Shown: positions 22,888 to 30,922, numbered from the stretch's first letter. The stretch: 31,066 bases of DNA from JBDIBB01 sp039812685 (GCA_039812685.1 JBDIBB010000043.1:1-31066); one strand, 5' to 3'. Program-made: numbers and translations. Notes: a model not told the origin generated them from the letters alone.

Positions 22888-25391
22888 GCACCGACTGGGA
22901 CGTGATCGGCGAGATCTTCAGCGCCGCACTCGAGGCGTTGCCCGACGATCGCCAGGCGCTGATCGACCGGTTGTGCGCCGGCCGTCCCGCGCTGCGCGAC
23001 GAGGTGATGTCGCTCGTCGAGGCGCACCTCTCGTCACCCGAGTTCCTCCGCCTGCCGCCGCCGCTCGAACTGGTGCCCCCGGTGCAACCCATCGGCGTGG
23101 GCACCACGCTTGGCGCCTACTGTCTCGTGGAGGAAATCGGACACGGCGGCATGGGGACGGTGTTCCTCGCCGAGCGCACCGATGGGGCGTTCGCGCACCG
23201 CGTCGCCGTCAAGGTGATGCGCGCGGCCGTGACCGACCAGCACGCCGCGCGGCGCTTCCAGGTCGAGCGCCAGATCCTCGCCTCACTCCACCACCCCGGC
23301 ATCGTCACGCTCATCGACGGCGGCACCGCTCCCGACGGGCAGGCGTACTTCGTGATGGAGCACGTGGAGGGCCGCCCCCTCTCACAGTGGCTGCGCGAGG
23401 AACAGGCCTCGCTCGAGGAGCGGCTGCGGCTGTTCCGCCGGCTGTGCTCGGCGGTGCACCTCGCGCACCAGCACGGCATCGTCCACCGCGACCTGAAGCC
23501 GGCCAACATCCTCGTCACCGCCGACGGCGTGCCCAAGGTGCTCGACTTCGGCGTGGCGAAACTCCTCGAACGCGCCGGCAGCGACCTCACGCTCACGAGC
23601 CTGGTGCCAGGCCCGCTCACGCCCAACTACGCCAGCCCCGAACAACTGCGCGGACTGGACGTGACGACGGCGTCCGACGTCTACTCGCTGGGCGTGTTGC
23701 TGTACGAGTGCCTGGCCGGCGCCCGCCCCTACGAGACGACGGGGCGACCGGTGGACGAGGTGCTCAAGCAGGTGCTCGACGCGGTGCCCGGCCGGCCGAG
23801 CGCCGCGGCGGCGCGCGCGGCGCGCGAGGCCGTCGACGGCTCGCTGCCGTACCCGGCCCATCGCCTGCGTGGCGATCTCGACGCCATCGTCCTGAAGGCC
23901 ATGCACCTCGACCCGTCGCAGCGGTATGCCTCCGCCGAGGAGCTCTCCGACGACCTGGCACGCTGGCTCGGGGGCAAGCCGGTGGTCGCGCGCGAGCCCT
24001 CGCTCGCCTACGTCCTGCGGAAGGCGGCCGCGCGCCACAAGGCCGCGGCGGCGGCCATCGTGATCGCCGTCGCTGGCGTGCTGGCGGCGTTCGGCGTCGC
24101 GCTGTGGCAACGCCAGGTGGCGGTGCGGGAACGAGCGGTCGCCGAGCAGCGGTTCGACGATGCGCGCCGCCTGGCGGCCTCGCTCGTCTTCAAGGTGCAC
24201 GACGCGGTCGCCCCGCTGCCAGGGTCCACCGAGGTGCGCAAGCTGATCGTCACCGAAGCCCTGACCTATCTCGATCGGCTCGCCGCCAGCAGCCCGAACC
24301 CTGCCGTCCGGATGGAACTGGCGCTGGCCTACAAGAAGGTGGGACGCGTGCAGGGCGACCCGCAGGTCGCGAACCTCGGCGATCGCGAGGCCGCGCTGGC
24401 AAGCTTCCGGCGCGCCATCGACATCCTGGCGCCGTTGCGCGAGTCGCCGGCGCTCGGCGCCATGGCGCTCTACGAGACGTCGCAGCTCAGCTCCCTGGTC
24501 GCCAGTGTGCTCAGGGTGATGGACAGGACCGACGAGGCACGCGCGGCCTCACGCGACGCGCTGGCGACAGCCGAGGCAGCGCTCGCGAACAATCCAGGCG
24601 ACGAAGCGACGCGCCGCCTGGTGGCCAGCGGGCACTTCAGCCTCGCCATGTCGGAGACGGCTCGGCCGGCGATGTTCCGGCACTGGCTCGAGGCCGAGCG
24701 CGCCTTCGAGGCGCTGCTCGCCGGGAAGCCCGACGACGCAGATCGGATGCGGAACGTCGCCCTGGTGAACAAGTACCTCGGCGGCCACCTCCAGGTGGAC
24801 GGCAACCGCGCCGAGGCCGAACAGCGATACCGCAGGGCGATGGAGCTCGACGAGCGCCGCTTCACCCTCGCGCCCGACGATCGGCAGGTCCGGTTCGACC
24901 TGGCCATCGATCTGGCCAACCTCGGCAGCGCGCTGGCGCAGACCGGACAGCCCGAGGAGGCCCTGAAGCTCTACGAGCGGAGCGTGGCGATGCGCGAGGC
25001 GCTGGTCGATGCCGATCGGAAGGACGTGCTCGCCCGCGTCACCCTCGCCCGGGCCCTGACCGCCGTGGCCAGGCTGCGCTACGACATCGGGGACCGCCCT
25101 GGCGCCGCGCGCGACGCCCGTCGGGCCGTGTCACTCGGGCCGGACACGCCCTCGGCGGGTGATGCCGCCGGCCAGCGCGTCATCGGCCGGGCCCTCATCG
25201 TGCTGGCCACCCTCGACGCCGACCGGGGCCGGCAGGCGACAGCCTGCGAACGCTACCGCCTGGCCCTGGCCCACGCCACGCGCGACCAGTTGACTGCCAG
25301 CGACCCCAACGACAGGTTCTGGCTCGAACGACTGGAATCGAGACTGCCGGGCTGCGTCGGGCCATCGGTCAGGGGCGCCGGCGCGTCATAG
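22884..25391 (+). CDS. Membrane Ser/Thr protein kinase with periplasmic TPR-like repeats
   Basis: 835 residues. A ~75-residue N-terminal region typical of these kinases (WDVIGEIFSAALEALPDDR) precedes the kinase domain (about 79-350). That domain shows the glycine loop IGHGGMGTVFLAE (85-97), VAVKVM with Lys110, HRDLKPANIL (Asp203, Asn208) and DFG (221-223), so all catalytic residues are present. A membrane segment at about 388-411 is followed by a large C-terminal domain, probably outside the membrane, of helical TPR-like repeats (for example EEALKLYERSVAMREALV). It probably senses an external or protein signal and phosphorylates cytoplasmic targets. The first candidate partner is the sigma factor whose gene overlaps it. 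Confidence 0.93.
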   Translation: MSTDWDVIGEIFSAALEALPDDRQALIDRLCAGRPALRDEVMSLVEAHLSSPEFLRLPPPLELVPPVQPIGVGTTLGAYCLVEEIGHGGMGTVFLAERTDGAFAHRVAVKVMRAAVTDQHAARRFQVERQILASLHHPGIVTLIDGGTAPDGQAYFVMEHVEGRPLSQWLREEQASLEERLRLFRRLCSAVHLAHQHGIVHRDLKPANILVTADGVPKVLDFGVAKLLERAGSDLTLTSLVPGPLTPNYASPEQLRGLDVTTASDVYSLGVLLYECLAGARPYETTGRPVDEVLKQVLDAVPGRPSAAAARAAREAVDGSLPYPAHRLRGDLDAIVLKAMHLDPSQRYASAEELSDDLARWLGGKPVVAREPSLAYVLRKAAARHKAAAAAIVIAVAGVLAAFGVALWQRQVAVRERAVAEQRFDDARRLAASLVFKVHDAVAPLPGSTEVRKLIVTEALTYLDRLAASSPNPAVRMELALAYKKVGRVQGDPQVANLGDREAALASFRRAIDILAPLRESPALGAMALYETSQLSSLVASVLRVMDRTDEARAASRDALATAEAALANNPGDEATRRLVASGHFSLAMSETARPAMFRHWLEAERAFEALLAGKPDDADRMRNVALVNKYLGGHLQVDGNRAEAEQRYRRAMELDERRFTLAPDDRQVRFDLAIDLANLGSALAQTGQPEEALKLYERSVAMREALVDADRKDVLARVTLARALTAVARLRYDIGDRPGAARDARRAVSLGPDTPSAGDAAGQRVIGRALIVLATLDADRGRQATACERYRLALAHATRDQLTASDPNDRFWLERLESRLPGCVGPSVRGAGAS

Positions 25392-25412
25392 GCTTCCGCC
25401 GGGCCATGCCTG

Positions 25413-25418
25413 TAGTAC
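25413..25418 (+). promoter_or_regulatory. -10-like TAGTAC before the nicotinamidase gene
   Basis: TAGTAC ends nine bases before the ATG at 25428 in the 36-base gap after the kinase gene. It is another case of a hexamer almost touching the start codon. It is a weak match. Confidence 0.25.
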
Positions 25419-25427
25419 GCTGCCTGG

Positions 25428-26027
25428 ATGTTCTCCCAGGATTCAGCCCTCCTCATCGTCGATCTTCAGAGCGACTTCTGTGCCGGCGGCGCCCTCGCCG
25501 TGCCTGACGCCGACGCCGTGGTGGCACCCATCAACCGGCTGGCGGCGGCGGCCGCGGCGGCCGGGTGTCCCGTGTTCGCCTCCCGCGACTGGCACCCGGC
25601 GGGCTCTCCGCATTTCGCTGGTCACGGCGGCGCCTGGCCGGTGCACTGCGTCCAGGACACGCCGGGGGCAGGGTTCCACCCGGCGCTCCACCTGCCGGCG
25701 GGCGCCCAGGTGGTAACCAAGGGCGACTCGCCCGACGATCCGCACGGCTACGATGCCTTCGACGGGCACCTCGACGACGGCACGCCGCTGGCGACGGCGC
25801 TGCAGGCGGCCGGCGTGAAGACGTTGTTCGTGACCGGTCTCGCCACCGACTACTGCGTGAAGAACTCGGTGTGGGGCGCGCGGCGGGCGGGCTTCGACGT
25901 GCGGCTGGTGGCCGAGGCGACGCGAGCCGTGAACCTGCAACCGGGCGACGGCGCGGCCGCGCTCGCCGACATGATGGCGAGCGGCGCGCGCGTGGTCAGG
26001 GTGGAGGACGTCGTCGGGAAGCCGTAG
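25428..26027 (+). CDS. pncA: Nicotinamidase (nicotinamide deamidase)
   Basis: 199 residues, normal length for PncA. The catalytic triad is seen as D12 in LIVDLQSDF, K98 in VVTKGD and C143 in ATDYCVKNS. Metal-binding residues expected from characterised PncA enzymes are D54 and H56 in SRDWHP, H62 and H73. The enzyme hydrolyses nicotinamide to nicotinate and ammonia in NAD salvage. No nicotinate phosphoribosyltransferase is next to it; the convergent neighbour is unrelated. The start is the only ATG that keeps the full first strand. Confidence 0.95.
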   Translation: MFSQDSALLIVDLQSDFCAGGALAVPDADAVVAPINRLAAAAAAAGCPVFASRDWHPAGSPHFAGHGGAWPVHCVQDTPGAGFHPALHLPAGAQVVTKGDSPDDPHGYDAFDGHLDDGTPLATALQAAGVKTLFVTGLATDYCVKNSVWGARRAGFDVRLVAEATRAVNLQPGDGAAALADMMASGARVVRVEDVVGKP

Positions 26028-26106
26028 CCGGGATGCGGGAACGGCTGCCGGCGGGCTGGATCGCGGACCCGGCCGTACCGTGATCGCCGCGCGCGCCGGC
26101 CCCAGG

Positions 26107-26118
26107 ACGGGATCCCGT
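26107..26118. repeat. 12-bp palindrome in the convergent gap
   Basis: ACGGGATCCCGT reads the same on both strands and is followed by TT. It lies 80 bases after pncA. A second palindrome, GCCGTCGACGGC, follows at 26136-26147. Confidence 0.35.
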
Positions 26119-26171
26119 TTCGCCGCCGTCATACCGCCGTCGACGGCAGTCACCTGAGTGGGGAGCGTCCA

Positions 26172-26205
26172 GGCGGGAGGGCGCCGGCCTTCGGCGTCTC
26201 CCACC
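26172..26205. terminator. Hairpin between pncA and the YjbQ-like gene
   Basis: GGGAG (26175-26179) plus GCGCCG (26181-26186) pairs with CGGCGT (26192-26197) plus CTCCC (26198-26202), with a five-base loop, one bulged G and one G-U pair; two more pairs form outside. It could stop transcription from both convergent genes. Confidence 0.45.
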
Positions 26206-26228
26206 GGCCGTCGCCGCTGCCAGGGTCG

Positions 26229-26247
26229 GCCCCGCGGAGCCCGGGGC
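26229..26247 (-). terminator. Hairpin just after the YjbQ-like gene
   Basis: GCCCCG and CGGGGC form a six-pair GC stem with a seven-base loop. On the minus strand it starts 26 bases after the stop codon. No U-tract. Confidence 0.4.
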
Positions 26248-26272
26248 GGGCCTGCCGTCCTGCGCCCGCGGC

Positions 26273-27343
26273 CTACTGGAACGCGTAGAGCGTGGCGTCG
26301 ACGTGGCGCACGCGCGAGATCGTGGGCCGCCACTGCACCAGGATCGTGCTCTGGTAGGTGCCTTCCACGATGCGTCCGTGCCCCGCCGACTGGCGATCGG
26401 ACACGAGCAGGTTCGCACCCCGTTTCATCCGCAGGAACTTTGCGGCCGGCACGGCGATGGCCTTCGAGAGCAGCCGCTCGAGCATCGACTCGCTGAGCCC
26501 CAGCGCGTCCACCACGTGGTTGAAGGCGCGAACCAGGTCGTACTTCGCGTAGTCGAGCGTCCGGTTGGGCACCGCCCGCGGATTGGCCAGCATGCTGCGG
26601 CTCTTCTCCGCCATGAACCGCAGCGGATCGCGGACCACGTCCATGAGGTCGTGCTGCATCAGCAGCGTCTCGTACTCGTTGACGGTGAGGCCGGCGCTGC
26701 GTTCGCGCGGACAGAGCGCGAGCTGGATGCGGCCCTTCACCACTCCCTGCCGCTCGATCAGCTCGGCGAGCTGGTCGTAGAGACCAAGGCGGGGATCCTT
26801 GAGGTTGATCGAGTCCACCGGGTGGGCCGACACCGGCACGTCGAGCCGGACGCGCGCCACTTCCACTTCCTGGCGGTAGCCGACGATCGTCGTGGTGCGC
26901 TGGCGCGGGCGATCCCCGTTCATGCCGTCGAGATCGACGAAGTCCACCGAGGCGTGCGGGCGATTCCGGTAGGTGACGCAGGTGCTGAGCCCCGCGGCCA
27001 TGAACGCGAGGTGCGAGTCGGCGTTGCGCGGTTCCACCTGCCTGGCGTCCTGGCTGAGCTCGTGCCGCTCGTCGAGCGCGTCGTGGCGGTAGCCCGCGTC
27101 CTCGGGGAACAGCGTGCGGAACGCCTGCACGTAGCCGTCGACGCCGCGACGCCGTCGCGCGAGCCGTGACGCCAGGCTCTGATCGAGATACCCGGCGGTG
27201 GTGTGGAACGACGCGTAGAGGCAGTGCGGGTAGGCGTCGAGCACGTCGCCGTGCAGCGACTGCGCGAGGTGCCGCACGTCTACGACGTCAAAGCGCGCGC
27301 GAGGACGAATGCCGAGCGTCAGCTCGATTGGGGCAGCAGGCAT
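26273..27343 (-). CDS. Tandem YjbQ/UPF0047-like domain protein (putative)
   Basis: 356 residues from an ATG preceded by GGAG at five bases, the best Shine-Dalgarno in this part of the window. I read two diverged copies of the YjbQ (UPF0047) fold. Copy one, about 13-160: FHTTAG (46-51), NADSHLAFM (107-115), VDFVDLDG (133-140) and PRQRTTTIVGY. Copy two, about 160-356: GRIQLALCPRERSAGLTVNEYETLL (split at 204-228), where the usual HTTA is changed to RERSA, and later GRIVEGTYQSTILVQW (323-338) with VRHV near the end; an insertion of ~60 residues separates these. E. coli YjbQ has weak thiamine-phosphate synthase activity in vitro, but its real role is unclear. Normal YjbQ is ~140 residues, so this length is odd. 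A hypothetical protein of another fold is not excluded. Confidence 0.65.
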   Translation of the reverse strand: MPAAPIELTLGIRPRARFDVVDVRHLAQSLHGDVLDAYPHCLYASFHTTAGYLDQSLASRLARRRRGVDGYVQAFRTLFPEDAGYRHDALDERHELSQDARQVEPRNADSHLAFMAAGLSTCVTYRNRPHASVDFVDLDGMNGDRPRQRTTTIVGYRQEVEVARVRLDVPVSAHPVDSINLKDPRLGLYDQLAELIERQGVVKGRIQLALCPRERSAGLTVNEYETLLMQHDLMDVVRDPLRFMAEKSRSMLANPRAVPNRTLDYAKYDLVRAFNHVVDALGLSESMLERLLSKAIAVPAAKFLRMKRGANLLVSDRQSAGHGRIVEGTYQSTILVQWRPTISRVRHVDATLYAFQ

Positions 27344-27503
27344 CCAGGCTCCGGCCGGGGGTTGCTGTTCAGGGGCAGCCCGTAGCGCGCCATAGGATAA
27401 CGGAAAACCCCAGCCAATGCGACAGGCGGGCCCAGGCGCCGCCCGCGCGCATGGCGGGCACGACCGGCCGCGGCGCGGAGGGTCGCACGCGATGCAGAGG
27501 GCC

Positions 27504-28094
27504 TCACGGCTCGTATCCCGCGGGGTGCCGGCCCATGTCCGGGCGATAGTAGCCGCGCAACACCAGGATGTCGGCGTCGACGTCGGCGCCGGGCGCAAAC
27601 GGCGGGAAGATCACGACGGCCCGGCGGGGGTAGTCGACGGCCACCGGGACGATGGGCACGCCGGCGGCGGTCGCGATGCGATGGAAGCCGGTCTTCCATC
27701 GGGCGACCCTCGAGCGCGTGCCTTCGGGCGCGAGCCCGAGGAACATCCGCGGCGCGCTCGTGAGGGCCGCCACCGCCTGGCCGACCGTGCCGGCGGCGGC
27801 GCGCCGGTCCACCGGGATGCCGCCGAGTCGTCGCAGGAGGCCTGCCAGCGGCCCGCGGAAGATGGTGTGCTTGCCCAGCCAGTTCACGCGCAGGCCGAGC
27901 GCCAGTTGCGTGGCGATCACCAGCGGCAGGTCGAGGTTCGAGGTGTGCGGGGCGAGAACGGCCACGCAGCGACGCAGGTTCGGGATGTCGCCGTCCACGC
28001 GCCAGCCCGCGACCCGCAGCACGGTCCGGCCGAGCCAGCGGGTGAGGGCGTTGCCCAATGGCGGCGCCAGGGGCGGAAGAGGCGGCAACGGCAT
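27504..28094 (-). CDS. PlsC-like lysophospholipid acyltransferase
   Basis: 196 residues from the ATG at 28094. A TTG at 28118 would add eight residues, and a GGAGGGG lies within that extension, so the true start is open. Acyltransferase motifs: HTSNLD (H50-x4-D55, the catalytic pair), the GKHTIFRGP block (74-82) and PEGTRS (123-128) followed by WKTGF. The family uses acyl-CoA or acyl-ACP to acylate a lysophospholipid or another hydroxyl at the membrane. It begins only a few bases after the GntR regulator stop, on the same strand, and probably shares its transcript. Together with the acyl-CoA dehydrogenase upstream this suggests a fatty-acid related unit. Confidence 0.87.
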   Translation of the reverse strand: MPLPPLPPLAPPLGNALTRWLGRTVLRVAGWRVDGDIPNLRRCVAVLAPHTSNLDLPLVIATQLALGLRVNWLGKHTIFRGPLAGLLRRLGGIPVDRRAAAGTVGQAVAALTSAPRMFLGLAPEGTRSRVARWKTGFHRIATAAGVPIVPVAVDYPRRAVVIFPPFAPGADVDADILVLRGYYRPDMGRHPAGYEP

Positions 28095-28121
28095 CAGGCT
28101 GATGTAGGCCCCCTCCAACCG

Positions 28122-28835
28122 TCACGGCACCGGTTGCTCGAGCTTCCGGTGCTCCCACCACGGCCGCGTCAGGTGATCGCGCATGAGGCGGCGCGCGGTC
28201 TCGACGTCGCGTGCGCGGATTGCGCGATAGATCCGGCGGTGCATCTCCGCCGCGTCCTGCAACTCCTCGCGATCGGCAGGTTCCGCCTGATCCCGGGTTT
28301 CGTAGTGCAGCGTGGCCACCATGTCCACCAGCGACGCGATCACCGGGTTGGAGGAGGCCTTGGCGATGGCGCGATGGAACGCCAGGTCGTGGAGCAGGAA
28401 GACACCCGGCTGATCCACCGTGGCGAACATGCTCGCCATCTCGTCGGCCATCGTCGCGAGATCCTCGCCCGAGGCGTGTTCGGCGGCGAGGGCGGCGACG
28501 CCGACCTCCAGAATCTGGCGAGCCTTGTACACCTCGTCGCGGCTGATGCCGTGCAGCGCCGTCTGAAAGCGCAACGGATCGGTGAGCAGCGCCGGCGGCC
28601 CGACGGGAATGTAGGTGCCCGATCCCTGGCGGGACTGCACCACGCCCATCGCGGCCAGCGCACGGATGGCGGCGCTCACCGTGGGCCGGCTGACGCCGAT
28701 CTGGCTGGCGAGGTCGCGCTCGGGCGGCAACCGGTCGCCCGGCCGCAGCGCACCGCGTTCGATGAGCGAGCGCACGTGGGCGATCACCCGTTGCGTGCTG
28801 GTGAGGGCTGCTCCGGGCTTGGTGCCTTGTGGCAT
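28122..28835 (-). CDS. GntR-family transcriptional regulator, FadR/FCD type
   Basis: 237 residues from the ATG at 28835; a TTG at 28877 is in frame but would run into the candidate operator. The N-terminal winged helix (about 12-72) shows LRPGDRLPPERDLASQIGVSRPTVSAAI and RQGSGTYI, the GntR signature. The C-terminal helical FCD domain (about 90-220) has VYKARQILEVG, FLLHDLAFHRAIAKASSNPV and MHRRIYRAI, with the Asp/His residues that bind metal or ligand in this class. Ligands of FCD regulators are usually organic or fatty acids or acyl-CoAs. Its place between acyl-CoA dehydrogenase and PlsC genes suggests control of fatty-acid or lipid metabolism. Confidence 0.92.
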   Translation of the reverse strand: MPQGTKPGAALTSTQRVIAHVRSLIERGALRPGDRLPPERDLASQIGVSRPTVSAAIRALAAMGVVQSRQGSGTYIPVGPPALLTDPLRFQTALHGISRDEVYKARQILEVGVAALAAEHASGEDLATMADEMASMFATVDQPGVFLLHDLAFHRAIAKASSNPVIASLVDMVATLHYETRDQAEPADREELQDAAEMHRRIYRAIRARDVETARRLMRDHLTRPWWEHRKLEQPVP

Positions 28836-28878
28836 GTGCGGTGGGCCTCCGGGCTGTGGCGCTCTACGATACCTCAAT

Positions 28879-28889
28879 TGGTCAAGCCA
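28879..28889. promoter_or_regulatory. Candidate GntR/FadR-type operator
   Basis: TGGTCAAGCCA matches the FadR-subfamily pattern TNGTNNNACNA with a single change. It is 44 bases before the regulator's ATG, in the gap after the acyl-CoA dehydrogenase gene. Autoregulation is inferred from location only. Confidence 0.35.
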
Positions 28890-28940
28890 CCTGAGGCCTT
28901 CTTCCCGCTGCCGCCGCCACGACCAACGCCGGAGACATGG

Positions 28941-28953
28941 GGCACGACGTGCC
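28941..28953 (-). terminator. Inverted repeat after the acyl-CoA dehydrogenase gene
   Basis: GGCACG-A-CGTGCC begins three bases after the stop on the minus strand. Folded, it gives a five-pair stem with a three-base loop. It could be a weak terminator or a protein-binding palindrome. Confidence 0.3.
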
Positions 28954-28956
28954 GCG

Positions 28957-30105
28957 TCACAACGACCGCGCCACCAGTTCCTTCATCACCTCGTTGGCGC
29001 CGCCGTAGATGCGCTGCACGCGCGCGTCGGCCCAGAGCCGCGCGATCTCGTACTCGGTGGTGTACCCGTAGCCGCCGAAGAGCTGCAGGCAGCGGTCGGC
29101 CACTTCGAACTGCTTGTCGGTGCACCACCACTTGACCATCGACGCGGTCGTCGAGTCGAGCGTGCCGTCGATCACCCGCTGGATGCAGTGGTCGAGGAAG
29201 ACGCGCGCGATGCGCGTCTCCGTCTGGCATTCGGCGAGCGTGAAGCGCGGGTGCTGCAGCTGCATCAGCGTGCCGCCGAACAGCTTCCGATCCTTCGCGT
29301 GCGCGGCCGTGATGGCGATGGTCCGCTCCATCGAGGCCACGGCCGTCACGGCGATGAAGGTGCGTTCGTAAGGGAGCTGGTTCATCATCTGCGCGAACCC
29401 GCGTCCCTCCTCCGGCCCCAGCAGGCTCGTCGCCGGCACGCGCACATCGTCGAAGAACAGCTCACAGGTGTCCTGACCGTGCTGGCCCAGCTTCTCGAGC
29501 GTGCGGCCCACGCGGTAGCCGGCGAGCCCGCGCGAGTCCACCAGCAGCAGCGAGGTGCCCTTCGATCCCCGCACGCCCGGATCGGTCCTGGCCGCGAGGC
29601 AGATCAGGTCGGCGTGGTAGCCGTTGGTGATGAACGTCTTCGAGCCGTTGATCACGTACTCGTCGCCGTGGCGGATGGCGGTGGTCCGGATCCCCTGCAG
29701 ATCGGACCCGGCATCGGGCTCGGTCATCGCCAGTGCCGCCACCACCTGGCCGCTCGCCATCGGCGGCAGCCACGCGCGCTGCTGCGCGCCGCTGCCGTGT
29801 GTCACCAGATAATGGGCGACGATGCTCTGGATCACGTGGCCGAAGCTGGTGATGCCGGCGCGGATGAGCTCTTCGTTCACCACGCACTCGTGCGCGAAGG
29901 TGCCGCCTCCACCGCCGAGTTCCTCCGCGACGTCGGTCAGCAGGAGCCCGACCTCGCCCGCCTTGCGCCACGCATCGCGGTCCACGTGATGCTGGGCGCG
30001 CCAGCGCGCATCGCGCGGCACGAACTCCTGCTGGAGGAACTCGCGGACCGACTTGCGGAAGACGTCGAGATCCTCGGTCATCCAGGGAGAACGATAGGTT
30101 GTCAT
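28957..30105 (-). CDS. Acyl-CoA dehydrogenase
   Basis: 382 residues from an ATG preceded by AGGTGA at five bases; an upstream GTG (30123) is less likely. Domain order is normal: helical N terminus, beta domain with AMTEPDAGSD (126-135) and GSKTFITNG (154-162) for FAD/substrate contact, then the helical C terminus with QLFGGYGYTTEY (341-352). Where medium-chain enzymes carry their catalytic Glu (YEGT) this protein has IYGGANE, while LPYERT places Glu247 where isovaleryl- and long-chain acyl-CoA dehydrogenases keep theirs. It therefore probably belongs to that catalytic type. It oxidises an acyl-CoA to the enoyl-CoA with FAD, passing electrons to ETF. The chain type of the substrate is not determined. 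Confidence 0.94.
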   Translation of the reverse strand: MTTYRSPWMTEDLDVFRKSVREFLQQEFVPRDARWRAQHHVDRDAWRKAGEVGLLLTDVAEELGGGGGTFAHECVVNEELIRAGITSFGHVIQSIVAHYLVTHGSGAQQRAWLPPMASGQVVAALAMTEPDAGSDLQGIRTTAIRHGDEYVINGSKTFITNGYHADLICLAARTDPGVRGSKGTSLLLVDSRGLAGYRVGRTLEKLGQHGQDTCELFFDDVRVPATSLLGPEEGRGFAQMMNQLPYERTFIAVTAVASMERTIAITAAHAKDRKLFGGTLMQLQHPRFTLAECQTETRIARVFLDHCIQRVIDGTLDSTTASMVKWWCTDKQFEVADRCLQLFGGYGYTTEYEIARLWADARVQRIYGGANEVMKELVARSL

Positions 30106-30235
30106 GCAACTCACCTCGAGCACGGGCCCGCGCGGCGGCGGCGGAGCGTCGGGCGATTGTGGTGGTCCGGCCGCGGCAGGTCAAGGCGCCTCACGGTGCC
30201 GCCGTGCGCGCCCGGGTCCGGGGAATCGGCTCGCC

Positions 30236-30823
30236 TCAGCGCCCCATGTACTGACGCAGGCCGCTCAGCAGCATCTCCATCGCCACCGTCACCAGCAGCA
30301 TGCCCATGAGCCGTTCCATGGCGACCAGGCCGCGATCGCCGAGCACCCGGCTCATGCCGGCGGCGAAATAGAGCACCACGCTCGAGGCCAGCCAGGCGAG
30401 GGCGATCGCCAGCAGCCACTCCGGCCAGCGGCCCGGCTCGCGGCTGGTGAGCAGCAGTACCGTGGCGAGCGCGGACGGCCCGGCCGTGTAGGGCACGGCC
30501 AGCGGGACGATGAACGGCTCGCCGAGGACCTCCTCGCGCAGACTGTGCTCGCTGCTCGGAAAGATCATGCGGAGGGCGATGAGCAGGAGGATGACGCCGC
30601 CGGCGACCGTGAGGGCCTCGGCCGACACCTGAAGCAGGCCGAGCAACCCGCGCCCGAGGAACAGGAAACCAACCAGCACCCCGAGGGCGATGACGAGTTC
30701 CCGGACGATCACGCGGCGGTGGCGGGCGGGCGCCACGCGACGCAGCGCCGTGAGGAACAGCGGCACGTTGCCGAGCGGATCCATCACGAAGAAGAGCAGC
30801 ACGGCCGCCGACATCACCGTCAT
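30236..30823 (-). CDS. MarC-family (UPF0056) integral membrane protein
   Basis: 195 residues from the ATG at 30823; the open frame upstream is Pro/Ala rich and non-conserved. Six membrane segments are expected. Family motifs: FFVMDPLGNVPLFL (10-23), a GGVILLLIALRMIF stretch, VPLAVPYTAGPSALATV with the conserved GP near the middle, and MERLMGMLLVTVAMEMLLSG near the end. MarC was once linked to multiple antibiotic resistance in E. coli, but that link was not upheld and its function is unknown. A -10-like CACAAT lies seven bases before the ATG, and the gene is divergent from the PepSY-type gene. Confidence 0.92.
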   Translation of the reverse strand: MTVMSAAVLLFFVMDPLGNVPLFLTALRRVAPARHRRVIVRELVIALGVLVGFLFLGRGLLGLLQVSAEALTVAGGVILLLIALRMIFPSSEHSLREEVLGEPFIVPLAVPYTAGPSALATVLLLTSREPGRWPEWLLAIALAWLASSVVLYFAAGMSRVLGDRGLVAMERLMGMLLVTVAMEMLLSGLRQYMGR

Positions 30824-30838
30824 GTGCGGGATTGTGGC
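30824..30838 (-). promoter_or_regulatory. -10-like element directly before marC
   Basis: Minus strand GCCACAATCCCGCAC abuts the ATG; CACAAT sits seven bases upstream of it. The same 15-mer with one change is at 3644-3658 before the GT2 gene. No Shine-Dalgarno is present. Confidence 0.3.
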
Positions 30839-30883
30839 ACGGGCGGCGGATGACGGTGGCGGGCGCGGTGCGGGCACGAGATG

Positions 30884-30913
30884 TTGACAGGTGTCGCGGC
30901 CTTCCCGTAGCCT
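30884..30913 (+). promoter_or_regulatory. Promoter of the PepSY-type gene
   Basis: A perfect -35 TTGACA (30884-30889) is followed after 18 bases by TAGCCT (30908-30913). The expected transcription start lies around 30920, just before the Fur-like palindrome. This is the only perfect -35 found at a gene start here. Confidence 0.5.
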
Positions 30914-30922
30914 TAGTCATTC

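Noticed and set aside
30105..30123. Alternative GTG start for the acyl-CoA dehydrogenase
   Set aside because: The ATG at 30105 has an AGGTGA five bases upstream, inside the proposed extension, and matches the family's usual N terminus.
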